This document shows positions 22,928 through 33,356 of a DNA stretch of 64,000 nucleotides, piece after piece. A program made the translations under genes and the position numbers. The stretch's first letter is position 1, and each line of letters starts with the position of its first letter. The stretch comes from Diospyros lotus (Eukaryota; Streptophyta; Magnoliopsida; Ericales; Ebenaceae), in NCBI RefSeq assembly GCF_014633365.1, contig NW_026267105.1, forward strand, positions 703,950-767,949. The letters are read 5' to 3'. Below the pieces are notes generated by a model. That model was not told the origin of the DNA, made no database searches, and saw only the letters and a program-made list of their open reading frames with translations.

Positions 22928-24618
22928 TGATATTGTTAAGTGTTAACAAAGAGATCAATAGAGTTGACGGGAGGTCATGGTTCCACTAAGAGTTAATGGA
23001 ATGGCTATTAAGAGTTAAGCGGGCCTTGATGCAATTAGTCGGAACTTATGATGGAAGGCATGAAACAGTTGACCAGTTATATGAAACGGTAGGCCGATTT
23101 GACATGTTTGAGAAACTGTCGACCAGTCACTACTAACTATCAACCGTTTCGCTCGATGGGATTTAATTTTCACAAGCCTTCTTCCATCTAATCCGATGAC
23201 AAAGCATTTAATGTTTTGTCGTCTCTTCATTAATGCTCTCTTCAAAGCAATTAATGAATGAAGTGAGATAACTGCGAGAAGAAAATAGGAGGGAAGTGGA
23301 GAGAGTCTCCAATTCCAACCATTTTGTCCCTCTTGTTCTTATGTCTATTGCAAGCTTTTCTCTCAGCCCGAGTAGTCTAGCTACTGTTCATCTTCTTGCT
23401 TGCTCCACTTGCTGCTTACTCCCTTCTCTTCTTGCTCCCTTCTTCTTCTTCTTGATCCCATGATCGTGACACGATCAATTTCCATTGTTAAGAACCAAAG
23501 GCCAGCTTGGTATCACCTTCGCCTGAGACTCGATTAGCACAAGGGTCCAACAAAGGGTTTCAATGGCTGGCCTTGGTCCCCTGCGTTTGTGGGGGTGGCT
23601 TGGTCAGCCAAGGAACAGGTACGAGAGCTGGTTTGATGCCTTTTCATGAAGGGTTCATGGGAGCTCAACCGGAGAATGAAGAGTTTGGGTTCGGAGGCGC
23701 AAACGGAAGCAACTAACTGTCTTCTTCATCCGTGAGGTAACCATTACTTCTTATGGATGTTTCATTTTGGTTGTTCATATGCATATGGGCATATTTCACT
23801 AAGTCTTGCAAGAGTTTTAGATCTATTTCCAGTACTTCTTTTGTAGTTTTTGAAAAATGTTTTTGAAAACCAGCTTAAGCTCTTGCATGATACGCTAAGT
23901 GTTGGCGCCCCTTACATGAACATCTCTGTAGTGACAACTAATTGAAGTTATGGAAGGAAATTAAATCACCCAAAATAATCACAAAGCATGTCAACAATTT
24001 ATTTCCATGCTATCAAATTATCAATACTAGTAAATGAATAACATAATATGAATGAACAAGGGACCTAAAAGCAACTGGTAATTTAACCAAAAAGTTCATC
24101 TAACCGTGCAAGTTGCCAATAAAGAAAATGCAAATGGGAGGACAAAACTAACAACCAACAAAACAAGAACTGAGTGGTGAACAGACGAGATCTTTCACAA
24201 CTTATGGTCATAGAAACCACAATGGCCCTGCTACTGCCATCACTGCAAGCGATAATACCACTGTGATAATTAAAATGTAACCATCTCATTTCTCAAATTC
24301 CATGATCCATCAACACAGCAGCCATAGGAAATACTTAGGTACACACAGCGTGTGGGCCCACCCATACAACAGATGGGAACTCAAGATCTCAAAGTACACA
24401 TTCTAGAACAGCAGCATTATAAAACACTAACTTGGCAGCTAACAGGTACCAGTAGATTATCTGCTGTGAAGCAACGGCACATGAGACATGATAGTGAATA
24501 GACAGATAGAAGAGAAAGAAACATAACCTCAAACCTGCACCCTTATATACCAAAATGTATTTCTACTTTCCATAAAGTATATGTTCCAGGGGAAGTAATA
24601 AACAGCGTGAAAAGTTAC

Positions 24619-24675
24619 CAATTAAAATTTCTGCTCAGTCTGTCCCCGCAAGTGATGCAGCTGCCCCAGCTGATT
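24619..24675 (-). CDS. MED8: MED8-like exon 7 with in-frame TAA
   Basis: 57-nt exon encoding NQLGQLHHLRGQTEQKF, then TAA (24,622-24,624), then Leu and donor GTAACT. MED8 homologues read QQKFQ at this point, so the TAA fits a CAA-to-TAA change. There is no GT within the exon that would allow splicing before the stop. Confidence 0.82.
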
Positions 24676-25244
24676 CTGCAGCAACAATATTTCTATTTCT
24701 GTTAGGACAGCTGTCTTACATGAAAAAGAGTCGGCACATAAATGTTACAGAACATAAATACAGTTGAGCCACTTGCATTGGGAAACAAGAAACAAACATG
24801 TCTGTAAACTTCCTGTAGCCCACATGGAGAATCTAGGTATTATTATAAAGAAGTAGATAGTTTTTCAAAATCTTGGTAAAGAATATGCAGAGCTCTCCAT
24901 TCACAGGGGTTTGAGAATAGTATGATACTGAGTCAGATAGATGAGACTTCTAAAAATATTTGTAGGGAACTTGTGTTAACCAACCATAAGAAACATTTGA
25001 AATTTCAAAACTCCGGCCCTCACTAGGACTTCAACAATGTAAAAAAGAAATTCATTTTCCAACAATGTCATACTGAACATAAGAAGAAAGAAAAGTAATC
25101 ATACTGAACAAAAGAAGAAAGAAAAGTAAGGAGATATAACAGAAGAAAAATAATATCACAGATAGCACATGCATTTTGTGGCTGCAAGGTGGAGTGATGG
25201 AATTTAAATGTGCATGCACACAAACAATGATGTAAAGTTTGTAC
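24676..25244 (-). other. MED8-like intron 6
   Basis: 569-bp intron with a GAAGAAAGAAAAGTA direct repeat near 25,080-25,130. Nothing else was recognised. Confidence 0.65.
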
Positions 25245-25544
25245 CTGTCCTAATCCAGGCAATGAAGATTGGCAAAATTGCCATTGAGCAAGAAGTCGTT
25301 GCTGATGCTGAGGCAAATGCATCAATTTCTGCCTTTTCTGCTGACACCGATGCTCCTGTTGTAGCTGTTGTTGTAGGTGCTGCTGCTGCTGTAATTGTAG
25401 CTCAGGAGGTGTACTCATCATGTTTGTGCCAGACCTGGGAGAATAGGCATTTGGAGGTTGTGACATTGTATCGTCAAATGAAGTTGCTGCTGTAGCACCA
25501 GAAGGAGAATCCACAGGGCTCCCAATTTCTTGTGTTCCAGATGC
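25245..25544 (-). CDS. MED8: MED8-like exon 6 (Gln-rich)
   Basis: Exactly 100 codons and open. It begins ASGTQEIGSPVDSPSG, contains YSPRSGTNMMSTPPE and a Gln-rich run, and ends in QKLMHLPQHQQRLLAQ and LPGLGQ. The acceptor is TTGTAG and the donor is GTACAA. The order of motifs matches the MED8 C-terminal half. Confidence 0.9.
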
Positions 25545-26287
25545 CTACAATAAAATTGTTAGGTAGAGCACATAGACAAAGCAATACTCCAAGGAAGGTT
25601 AAAATATGATAGAAGAAATATAGCAATCAACGAAAAAGGTACAGTTACGAAGAGAACTTTCTATAAGCTGGCTTGAAATAATGGAGATAGCAAAGACACA
25701 GAAATGGCAAGGAAAGAAAACAAATAAGGATGAAAGAAAACCAATTAGAAGTTTCAAGGTCAGGAAAATAAGCCAGCCAAGAAAGAGGTATAAACATACT
25801 GAATGCTATTCAAGAGACATTCTTTATCCATTCAAAAGAAACATTTGAAAAGCACTCAGCACTCCATATTTGGGTGCATACATAGCTTATTCTTCTCATT
25901 TATGATGAGAAGTGAGGAAGATCTAAGGGAAAATAAGAACTGATGTTTGTTGCCAGAGGATGAGGATGGGCAGAGGAATGCCAATCAATAACAATCCTAT
26001 CCTTCGTTCTCCAATACTTGTTATAGAAATATTTTTCATAGCAGTCTGCATTTTCAAAAGATTAACTTATATTCCATTTAACCAAACGTTTTTTTGGGAG
26101 TAGGAACCCCTATTAGCAAAGAACCAGAGCATGGGCAATGTGAGGTAGAACCCAAAAAAGGCGCAGATGAGTGTATAGCCAACTAAAAGAATGCCATTAG
26201 GAGCTGAAGTAGGATAGCATCTTAAGAATTCATATGAAATGGCGAAATAAAGAGATGAATTAAAATGGTGAGATTTAACAAACTAAC
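25545..26287 (-). other. MED8-like intron 5
   Basis: 743-bp intron with donor GTTAGT and acceptor TTGTAG. Nothing further was recognised in it. Confidence 0.7.
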
Positions 26288-26403
26288 CTGTAGCATACTA
26301 TCATCAGGAAGAGTCTGTGCTCCATCACCTACAGGGAGTATATCTACCAGATGCAATGGAAGTGCAGATGCAATCTGCCTTTGGTCTTCAGGGATTTGTA
26401 AAC
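26288..26403 (-). CDS. MED8: MED8-like exon 5
   Basis: 116-nt exon encoding LQIPEDQRQIASALPLHLVD followed by ILPVGDGAQTLPDDSMLQ. This is the conserved DQRQI...ALP.HL segment of plant MED8. The acceptor is ATGCAG and the donor is GTTAGT. The exon is open. Confidence 0.88.
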
Positions 26404-26796
26404 CTGCATACACTCGGCAGCTGTATAAAATCAAAAAATAGTAAGTGCATATTCCAAATAAAGTACTAATATATTCCTTTTAATTGGTGACTAAGGAAAC
26501 CTAAATCTACAGGTACTGTAAAAAATTACTTTACAAAATCAAAACTATTAACGAAAAAATCCAAAATAATTCTCCCTAAATTATTTTCTGAAAGAAAACT
26601 CTCCCCACTCATGTGGAAAACCGCTGGCTAAGCCAGTGATTCTCATTGGAACCACAAAACGGGAACTGCAGCAGCAGTTTTCTTTTGGAACCGCTAGATC
26701 AGCTAGCAGCCCTCTCATGGCTCCTCTAATAAAGCCTCTGGCTTCTCTATGCTGTATCTTGTCATGCATGTAGAATTTTATTTTGGGAAATAGTTT

Positions 26797-28275
26797 TAGG
26801 GGAGTTTTATTTTGGAAAAAAATTTAATAGAAATTTTTAATTTTGTAAAAAACTCAGCACCACATAGAACAAACTCCATGTGTAATAGAAAAGTCTTTTA
26901 AGCAACTGTTGAATATGTACAAAAGGAAAGACCGCCTTCAATGAGGGAACCCTGTGGAATTCTTATATATATATATATGTGTTTAATCTCCTGTATATGT
27001 CAAAAATTATTATAGGCAGATGGATATTAAATTGCATACTTATACTGAAATTAGGGTAAATTCCAACCAGAACTCCTATAATTTGGGTCATTTTTACAAA
27101 ACCCTATATGGTTTAAATTTAGCATTTGAAATCCATGTTTTTATTTTATTTTATTTTTTCAAACAGCCCCTTCTGTCAGTATAGAGTTTTAATGTCGTTA
27201 ACAAATTATCAAAAGAACCTTGTTTTTAATAAGCTTCAAATGCTAAATTTAAACTACAAGTAGTCTCCATAAAAGTAACCTAAACCACATGAGGTCTCGG
27301 TGGACTTTGTTATTGTCATTGCGTATTTGACCTAGCTGAAGGGGCTGTTTAATAAATTAGGTGTAAAATTTAACCTGCAGAGGATCTCCATAGAAATTCT
27401 AACCAATCCAACCAGCAACACAATCTGTAAGCCCATTACCAGCCAATACCAGAAAGAAAAATCGGTTCAAACCTAATTCAACTCAGAAGATCTAGTCATT
27501 AACAGAAAGAGGAGTTTTATTTTGAAAAAAAGTTTAAGGGGAATTTCATTTAGGAAATTTCTTTTATACAAACTCTTAATTTCTTAAAAAACTCAGTTCC
27601 ACATAGAATAAACTCCTTGTCTAATAGAAAAGTATTTTAAGCAACAGATGAATGTGTATGAAAGGAAAGACTGCCTTAGAGGGAGGAATCCTGTGGAAAC
27701 CTTATGTATTAATGTTTATACATCAAATTTAAATTATTATAACTGGATGGGTATTCAAACTGCCTACTTATTTATTGAAAATAGGTCAAATTCCACCCAG
27801 ACCTCCTGTAGTTTTGGGTCATTCTGCAAAATGGTTTAAATTTAGAATTCGAAGTCTCTGTTGTTTGCTTCTTTGTTTTTTGTTTTTTTTTCAGATGACC
27901 CCTTCCATTTGTTCGAAGATTAATGTTGTTAACAAACTTATCAAATAAGAGGTGTTTTTAATAAAGCTTCAAGTGCTAAATTTAAAGTCCAAGGGGTCTC
28001 CATAAAACTAACATAAATCACATGGGGTCTAGGTGGAATTTACCCTACTCCTTTTTAACGTCATTGCTAACTTGACCTAACAGAAGGGACTACTTAAAAG
28101 GACGGGTGGATGCAAATAACGGGGACCTCAAGTGCTAAATTTAAACCCCAGAGGGTTTCCATAAAATACTAACCAGTCCAACAAACAACACAATAACATG
28201 CCTATAAACAGTCATCGCCTGAAAGACAAGTCAGTCAATACCTAATTCAGTCCACACTCCAGACCTTCCAGTTGT
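26797..28275. repeat. Diverged tandem duplication, unit about 0.71 kb, two copies
   Basis: Unit 1 starts near 26,797 and unit 2 near 27,509. Both carry the same series of blocks in order: GAGTTTTATTTTG, AAAAAACTCAG, CCACATAGAA, AACTCC, TAATAGAAAAGT, AGGAAAGAC, then TTTGGGTCATT and TGGTTTAAATTTAG, then CTAAATTTAAA with GTCTCCATAAAA. Divergence and indels are plentiful, so the event is old. Confidence 0.75.
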
Positions 28276-28290
28276 TAATAGAAAAACAGG

Positions 28291-28319
28291 GGTTGGGGAG
28301 GGGGAGGGGGGGAGGGGGA
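28291..28319 (+). repeat. G-run tract (possible G-quadruplex)
   Basis: The plus strand has at least five runs of four or more G within 30 bases, interrupted by single A or TT. It lies in MED8-like intron 4, on the strand complementary to the pre-mRNA. Confidence 0.6.
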
Positions 28320-28637
28320 TCAGAATCAACAAAAAGAAATCCACCTGCAACAAAAAACAGATCAAACCTTAATCACATTGGGTGCAGCTGAAGAAAGAAA
28401 ATTCTTGGGAATACAATAGAAATATTGAAGAGCTTGAGATTGCTTTCAAGAGTGACCATACAAGCACTGATTTTGATTCCAGATAGTTCAACTCATAGCG
28501 TTATTTTAACTCTTCAGAGGAGAGTTTTACACTGGCCAGGCAGATTAATGGAAATCGAAAGTTCTAAATTATAATAGAACATTATAGTTCTAGTTTTATA
28601 ACATTAATTTGTCACTTAAATGGTTTAAGACTCAAAC

Positions 28638-28818
28638 CTTCTCCATCATTGACAGCATTCAGAAGTAGTACTTCCTGTTAGTTAAGCTTTGCAGCATGAT
28701 CCTTCTCTAAAGTTGGAGTAATAGCAGGTTCCAGGGGAGTGCCAAGAAGGGCTTTACGACCCTCATCTATAATTTTTTCAGCACTTTCACAGGCTTCTCG
28801 AATATTATCCATTCTCAT
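28638..28818 (-). CDS. MED8: MED8-like exon 4 with in-frame TAA
   Basis: 181-nt exon that begins MRMDNIREACESAEKII and ends NAVNDGEG across the splice. The codon at 28,678-28,680 is TAA, directly before QEVLLLNAVNDG, where MED8 homologues keep reading. Both sides of the stop match MED8, so the frame itself is not in doubt. Confidence 0.87.
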
Positions 28819-28898
28819 CTGTAAACATATAACAATAAATGGATGAGTAAAAGTTAAAATACAATAGAAAAATGCTGGCTGAATTACAATTCAATCAC

Positions 28899-29023
28899 CT
28901 TGAACTTTTCAATCTGTTCGGATATTGGCAGGTGTTCCATCCCTATTAATGCCTGCTCTTTCTTGGCAATATCATCCACCTCCATCTTCCGCAATAGCTT
29001 AGATGACAGCATAACAGGAAGAA
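28899..29023 (-). CDS. MED8: MED8-like exon 3
   Basis: 125-nt exon that continues the N-terminal domain with LPVMLSSKLLRKMEVDD and HLPISEQIEKFK. The acceptor is ACAG, the donor is GTGATT, and the exon ends in phase 0. It is open throughout and separated from exon 4 by an 80-bp intron. Confidence 0.9.
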
Positions 29024-30782
29024 CTGTATCCACAGACCTCCATTATCTCACAGTAAACCAATTAGATGTTGCCAGGAATATTCAATTAGATGCAGGTCCA
29101 TATGCTACTGAAAAAGACTGCAATTCTGCAGGCTACATATTAGTACTTTTAGGTAGGATGAAGAGGCCCACATTTCTTTAGGTCACTAAACAAAACAAAT
29201 TGGTTTGAATTTGAGATGAAAAAAGAATATGATTGTCGTGCTTTCTGAGAAACTTTTTGTCCTTGTGTGCAGTATTACAATCATGGATCTTAACATATTG
29301 TGTGATGTATAACTAATAAAAGGGCGTCCCTGGTGCCTGAGACTCTCCACATTACAGTTGTTGAGGAAGCATTGTCTTTCTATGCAACCTTAACTTTGCT
29401 TTGCAAAGAGGTTGTTTCCACAAATTAAACCTGTGACCTTTCAAGTCACAAAGAAGTAACCTTACCAAGGCTCGCCCTCGATTTTTATGCATGGTTAAAA
29501 CTGAAACATTTATTTGATGCAAAAATTCAATGTTCTACAATTATAAGAGGAAGAAATAAAGGAACACAAATTGGATAGTCTAGAAATCAGTTGGGACATA
29601 GCTCATGATAAACATATAAGCAAGCACAACATCGGTACGATCACCGGTGTCATTTTAGATACAAACACTTTTTCATGGAGTTGGGCAATCTACTGAACAA
29701 ATAGAATGAAATGGATTAAGCACTAATCACCAAGTCCTCAGTAGCAAAGATGTAGATTAACCTTCTATCTACAATTTATGCTCCCAATCATCAAAATACA
29801 AGTCCGGAGAAAGCCAACTTGGCAGAGCAACAAAGAACCAGCCACAGCCAACAAGATAATGTATCAGTACCAAGCATTTCATCATATTCCAAACAAGCAA
29901 GTTTTTGGCTAAAACCCCTTCCTCCTTTTCTCTAACTTTCTTTCAAGACTGAATTACATGATCCCCTTGAGGTCTTAGGCTACTATATATGGTAGCCCTT
30001 GATGTCACTGTTTAGAGTTTGCTAGAAACAACCTTAACAAACCCTGTTGAAGGACTAGCTTAAGTACCCTCACTTTTTACATGCACGAACTTTTTTTTAC
30101 TTTAAATATTATATGTATTAACTTAAATGCCTGATCAATGAGTCAAAGTTACCACTCTCCACCTTTTTTCCTTCTTGTGCAGGCCTCCTCAGATATAAAT
30201 ACTGCCTCCAGGGACTATGGCATAGAAATTTATCTATGGCCAGATCTTTCACGACTTTAATTAGTCTTTTGGTTTTACTTATGGTTCTTTCCTGATTTTA
30301 TTATTGGTAGTTTCAACTTTCATTTAGTTTTCCTAATCCTAGTAGGAATAGAGCATCACTAGACATCATTAAATAGCATTGTAACCTCTGTTTTTAATAA
30401 TGAGTGGAATAATTACCTACAATTTTCTTGAAGCATGTTATGCTTTCCTAGAATTCTAACCCTTGGTGTGATGCCTAGAAGCTATTTCTCCCTCTCTTCC
30501 CTAATCTTCATTTTAAGGTTATTGTTTTCATAACCTTGTTTCTATACCTGTTTTTGTCAAAGTTCTTATGCACTACGGAGAAATCATCCAAATAAACTCA
30601 GGCATAATTCAGGGAAGTAAATTTGCTTCAGGGTAATTCAATGAAATATACGAGCACCACCATTGCAAGAAAAAGAGTAAAATTTTCTACTGCAATAAAT
30701 TAAGTATTCTTATCACACTGTATTCCATTATCTGAAAATTTTTACGTATGTCACAATAAAGTAGAGGAAGAGAAGTTCATAC
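29024..30782 (-). other. MED8-like intron 2
   Basis: 1.76-kb intron. It holds an Au-like SINE at 29,317-29,478; the rest is AT-rich with no recognisable feature. Confidence 0.7.
29317..29478 (-). mobile_element. Au-like SINE (tRNA-derived)
   Basis: On the minus strand the segment begins GGGCGAGCCTTGGTAAGG and continues with a GTGACTTGAAAGGTCAC hairpin. A B-box-like GGTTTAATTTG and GGAAACAACCTCTTTGCA follow, and it ends GGGACGCCCTTTT. This order of blocks is that of the plant Au SINE family, with RNA polymerase III A and B boxes near the 5' end. It sits in MED8-like intron 2 in the same orientation as the gene. No clear target-site duplication was found, so it looks old. Confidence 0.72.
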
Positions 30783-30907
30783 TTGCAGCGTTCTCTGCAT
30801 GAATAATCTTTGGGTATACAACAAAGGCCTTGGAGACCTTGTTGACTTCTTCCATAATGTTAAAAAGCTCAAGATTCACCCTAGAATATTGGTTCAGAAT
30901 GTCTTCC
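30783..30907 (-). CDS. MED8: MED8-like exon 2
   Basis: 125-nt exon with acceptor CAG and donor GTATGA. It encodes the most conserved MED8 block (EDILNQYSRVNLELFNIMEE, then KVSKAFVVYP). It joins exons 1 and 3 in phase and contains no stop. Confidence 0.9.
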
Positions 30908-31603
30908 CTGCCACAGAATACAAGCATGTCAACACAGCTAAATTTCTTCAAAATATGAACCCCAAATTAGTTAATTCACCATAGAAAACTGGTCAAGTAC
31001 ATATTGGCAGACACACAACGCAAGCAAGCATGTCAAATCAGCTTAAGTTTTTCTGAAAAAAGAACTCGAGGTTTTCATATAAGTTTAAAACCTTCCTGTC
31101 TAGGAGAGACTTTAGTAATTGAGTGGAAAATTCTTTTCCCACATTTGGGAGAATGGGGATGGAAAGTAATATAAATTAGTTTCTGCCTTGTCTGGAAAAG
31201 CTATGGGAATGGATGGAGAGGAAAAACAGTAAAAAACAAATAATAACTGATTCACTCCTGATAGAAATACAATTGAATTTTTATAAAATTACTAAGGCTG
31301 ATATTTGCCAACACACAAGAATAAAGTTTTACTGTCTATTTTTTTTTTCCCTAATTAAGGAAGACAAAAATTCGGGCTTTAAAATAAAATAAGCAGAACA
31401 AATATTTCATCCATTTTTCTATTATACATTATCTCGTCAAGACCGAACGAACGGGGAGAAAGCCTCCCGCCCATGTCTATTCCATTCCACTCTCCAAAAG
31501 GCAACTGTTAGCCCTTTATTTATTTCTTCGATGAATACATTAGTCCCTGATCGTGTGTGAAATATCGCAAGCAAAGCAAGAAGAAGAGAGAGGGAGGGCT
31601 AAC
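30908..31603 (-). other. MED8-like intron 1
   Basis: 696-bp AT-rich intron bounded by GTTAGC and TGGCAG. Apart from short T and A runs, nothing else was recognised. Confidence 0.7.
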
Positions 31604-31791
31604 CACTTGGCGACAGAATTGGTGAGGACATTGGCATAGACATCTTCAATGAGGCCTTCGATGGCTTTCTGGAGGCTGAAGGTTCGAATCTTGAGGGACT
31701 GGAGCTTGAGTTGCTGCTGCATCGCCGGATTCAATGGCTGAACAGGCTGCCGTTGAGTGGCTTTGCCGCCCTGGGACGATGACCCTTCCAT
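31604..31791 (-). CDS. MED8: MED8-like exon 1 (start codon)
   Basis: The ATG at 31,791 opens MEGSSSQGG, followed by LNPAMQQQLKL, which matches the usual start of the MED8 conserved domain. The exon ends AAGTG before donor GTTAGC, so the Trp codon (KW) is split across the intron. An in-frame TTG lies 18 bases upstream, but no other ATG is nearer, so the ATG is preferred. Confidence 0.88.
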
Positions 31792-32243
31792 GGCGACCTC
31801 GACCGACAATCGCCTCTCGCAGCGGATGAGGATGAGGATGAGGATGACTTGAATGACTCGACTTTGCTACTGCTATTTCAGTTTCAATAATAAAAAGCTA
31901 AGATGAAATTAAATAGAGGAGAAATGGAGAACCGGTGGAGCAGTGTAACTGATATCAGCCATTGTGCAATCCTCCTGACCTGGAAGGGTGGGGGAGAATG
32001 CCCGAACGACGGTTACACTACAACCCCCCCCCAACCCCAATCCACCCACTTTTCCTTCCCGCAGTTTTGTTAGTACCTTCCTTCCTTGCTGCTTTTAATT
32101 CTTATTTTAATTCAAAACCTAGCGTGATTTCGTCGTAAATTCACTTGCTTTTGTCCCCTATAGCATCCCCTGCCATTGACAAGCGTCGAATTGATACACG
32201 ATGTTGCTGCTCGCTCTCCAGAACCAACACGTTTCGGAGTGAG
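31792..32243 (-). promoter_or_regulatory. MED8-like 5' flank (5' UTR and proximal promoter)
   Basis: About 450 bp lie between the MED8 start codon and the outer PIF/Harbinger element. Reading on the minus strand, a G-rich stretch (32,022-32,055, runs of three to nine G) precedes a GATGAG-rich leader and the ATG. No confident TATA box was identified. The role is inferred from position only. Confidence 0.45.
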
Positions 32244-32968
32244 TAAGGCTTAGTTTGGCTATGCTTCTTTTTTAAAGAACTGAAAAGCTGTGTAGTGTTT
32301 AAGTTATGTAATAACGTTTAAGTTAATTAGTGTTTAAACTGATAAGTATTTAGATAAATATATTTTTAAGTTATTAGGGTGCGTTTGATAGACATGAAAA
32401 ATGAGGGTAGAATTCATTTTTTATCTAAATTTCGGAAAATTTTATTAAATAGCTTTTCAATTTCATGGAATTCGAATTCCATTTTAGTTCAAAAAGTGAA
32501 TATTTTCCTTGAAATCAAGGAATTAGAATTCCTAGATGTTTGGGTGAGAATTAGAATTCCATGAAATTGGAATTCCACCCTCATTTTCTAACTCTATCAA
32601 TTGCAAGCATGGAATTTGCATGGAAAGAAAATATTTTCTAGGTAATTGAATTGTCTAGAATTAAATTCCAAGGAAAATGTTAATTGAACGTGTTTAATTG
32701 GCTTAATTTTTTACTTAGAAATTGTTATACTTTTCTAAATTTTGGTGTTTGATTGTTATTATTTTCTATAAAAATAGTCATTTTTTCTAGTTTTTGGTGT
32801 TTGATTGTCATTATTTTCCCTAGAAAATGGACATTTTCCATGAAAAAAAATATTTTTTATCTTGAAATTTATTCATTTTTAGTATTAAATTTTACTAATG
32901 AACCATCAATTATTCCATTAAAAAAAAAGGTGGGCAGATTCATAAAAAATAGTCCGTATTGCACGAGT

Positions 32969-32998
32969 GACCCTCACAAACCCCATTACGTGAGGGTC
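32969..32998. repeat. Short perfect hairpin
   Basis: GACCCTCAC and GTGAGGGTC form a perfect 9-bp inverted pair with a 12-base loop, inside the inner PIF element. The meaning is unknown. Confidence 0.7.
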
Positions 32999-33356
32999 GA
33001 AAGGATTGTTTTTTTGAGTTGTATTACCTATGCTTGTAAGTTGGTTTTCAAACTTTGAACCAGTAATCATCCAATCGCAAAAGAACATTCTTCCAATGGC
33101 TATCAAGATAAGATTAATATCTTGCTCAATTAGCATCTCCTCAAGGCACTATAGCCCAACAGACGGAGAAAACAAACCATATCTCCAAGTAAAACTGTTT
33201 ACACTTGCTTTCAACTGAAACTGATAGAAGCAACGGTCCAAAAGATAAAAAGACACATTACAGTTGAGATGCCCATTCACATAGTGCAAATTATGGTCTC
33301 ATTTTTTTCTTCAAAAGAGTACAGAAAATAAACATGCAGAACCCATTAGTTAAAGC

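Larger units (their letters stand above)
709..23916 (+). mobile_element. Family X LTR (copia-type, solo), interrupted by three insertions
   Basis: The left piece starts TGATATGCCCTAATGC (709), resumes at 20,064 after the copia, and again at about 22,933 after the inverted copy, to end ...GCCCCTTACA at 23,916. With the insertions removed it aligns end to end with the inverted copy at 20,767-22,927 and the solo LTR at 40,127-42,352. Shared landmarks are TTCTTAA.TTGTTAAGAATA, TAGTATGAGATACTAATGATAAA and a GCGGAAACGG-type block. No internal coding region was found. Its start looks trimmed and no target-site duplication was found. Confidence 0.72.
201..24618 (-). other. MED8-like intron 7, 24.4 kb, filled by nested transposons
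   Basis: Bounded by donor GTAACT (next to exon 7) and acceptor TTTTCCAG (next to exon 8). Only 201-708 and 23,917-24,618 look like original intron. The rest (709-23,916) is the nested LTR and hAT complex listed separately. Confidence 0.8.
26404..28637 (-). other. MED8-like intron 4
   Basis: 2.23-kb intron that contains a roughly 0.7-kb tandem duplication (26,797-28,275) and a G-run tract (28,291-28,319). No coding sequence was recognised. Confidence 0.7.
1..31791 (-). pseudogene. MED8: MED8-like Mediator subunit gene, 8 exons seen, two nonsense codons, 3' end beyond window
   Basis: Mediator subunit 8 belongs to the head module that links transcription factors to RNA polymerase II in the nucleus. 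Conceptual splicing of eight minus-strand exons gives the plant MED8 order: an N-terminal helical domain (motifs NPAMQQQLKL, VNLELFNIMEE, LPVMLSSKLL), a central EDQRQIASALPLHL segment, then a long Gln-rich tail. All seven introns have GT donors and AG acceptors and their phases fit. Two TAA codons lie in frame, at 28,678-28,680 (codon 193) and 24,622-24,624. The first would end the product just after the conserved N-terminal domain. No frameshift was found, and exons 5, 6 and 8 stay fully open. The loss is therefore recent, the truncated form is used, or the bases are wrong. The last intron is 24.4 kb and packed with transposons. Family identity is sure; functional status is not. Confidence 0.88.

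Noticed and set aside
25208..25495. Plus-strand Ala/Val-rich frame
   Set aside because: Antisense of the Gln-rich MED8 exon 6; CAG-type repeats give Ala or Leu frames on the other strand.
32753..33058. Plus-strand 101-codon hydrophobic frame
   Set aside because: It spans T-rich terminal sequence of the inner PIF element; no conserved motif and no start context.
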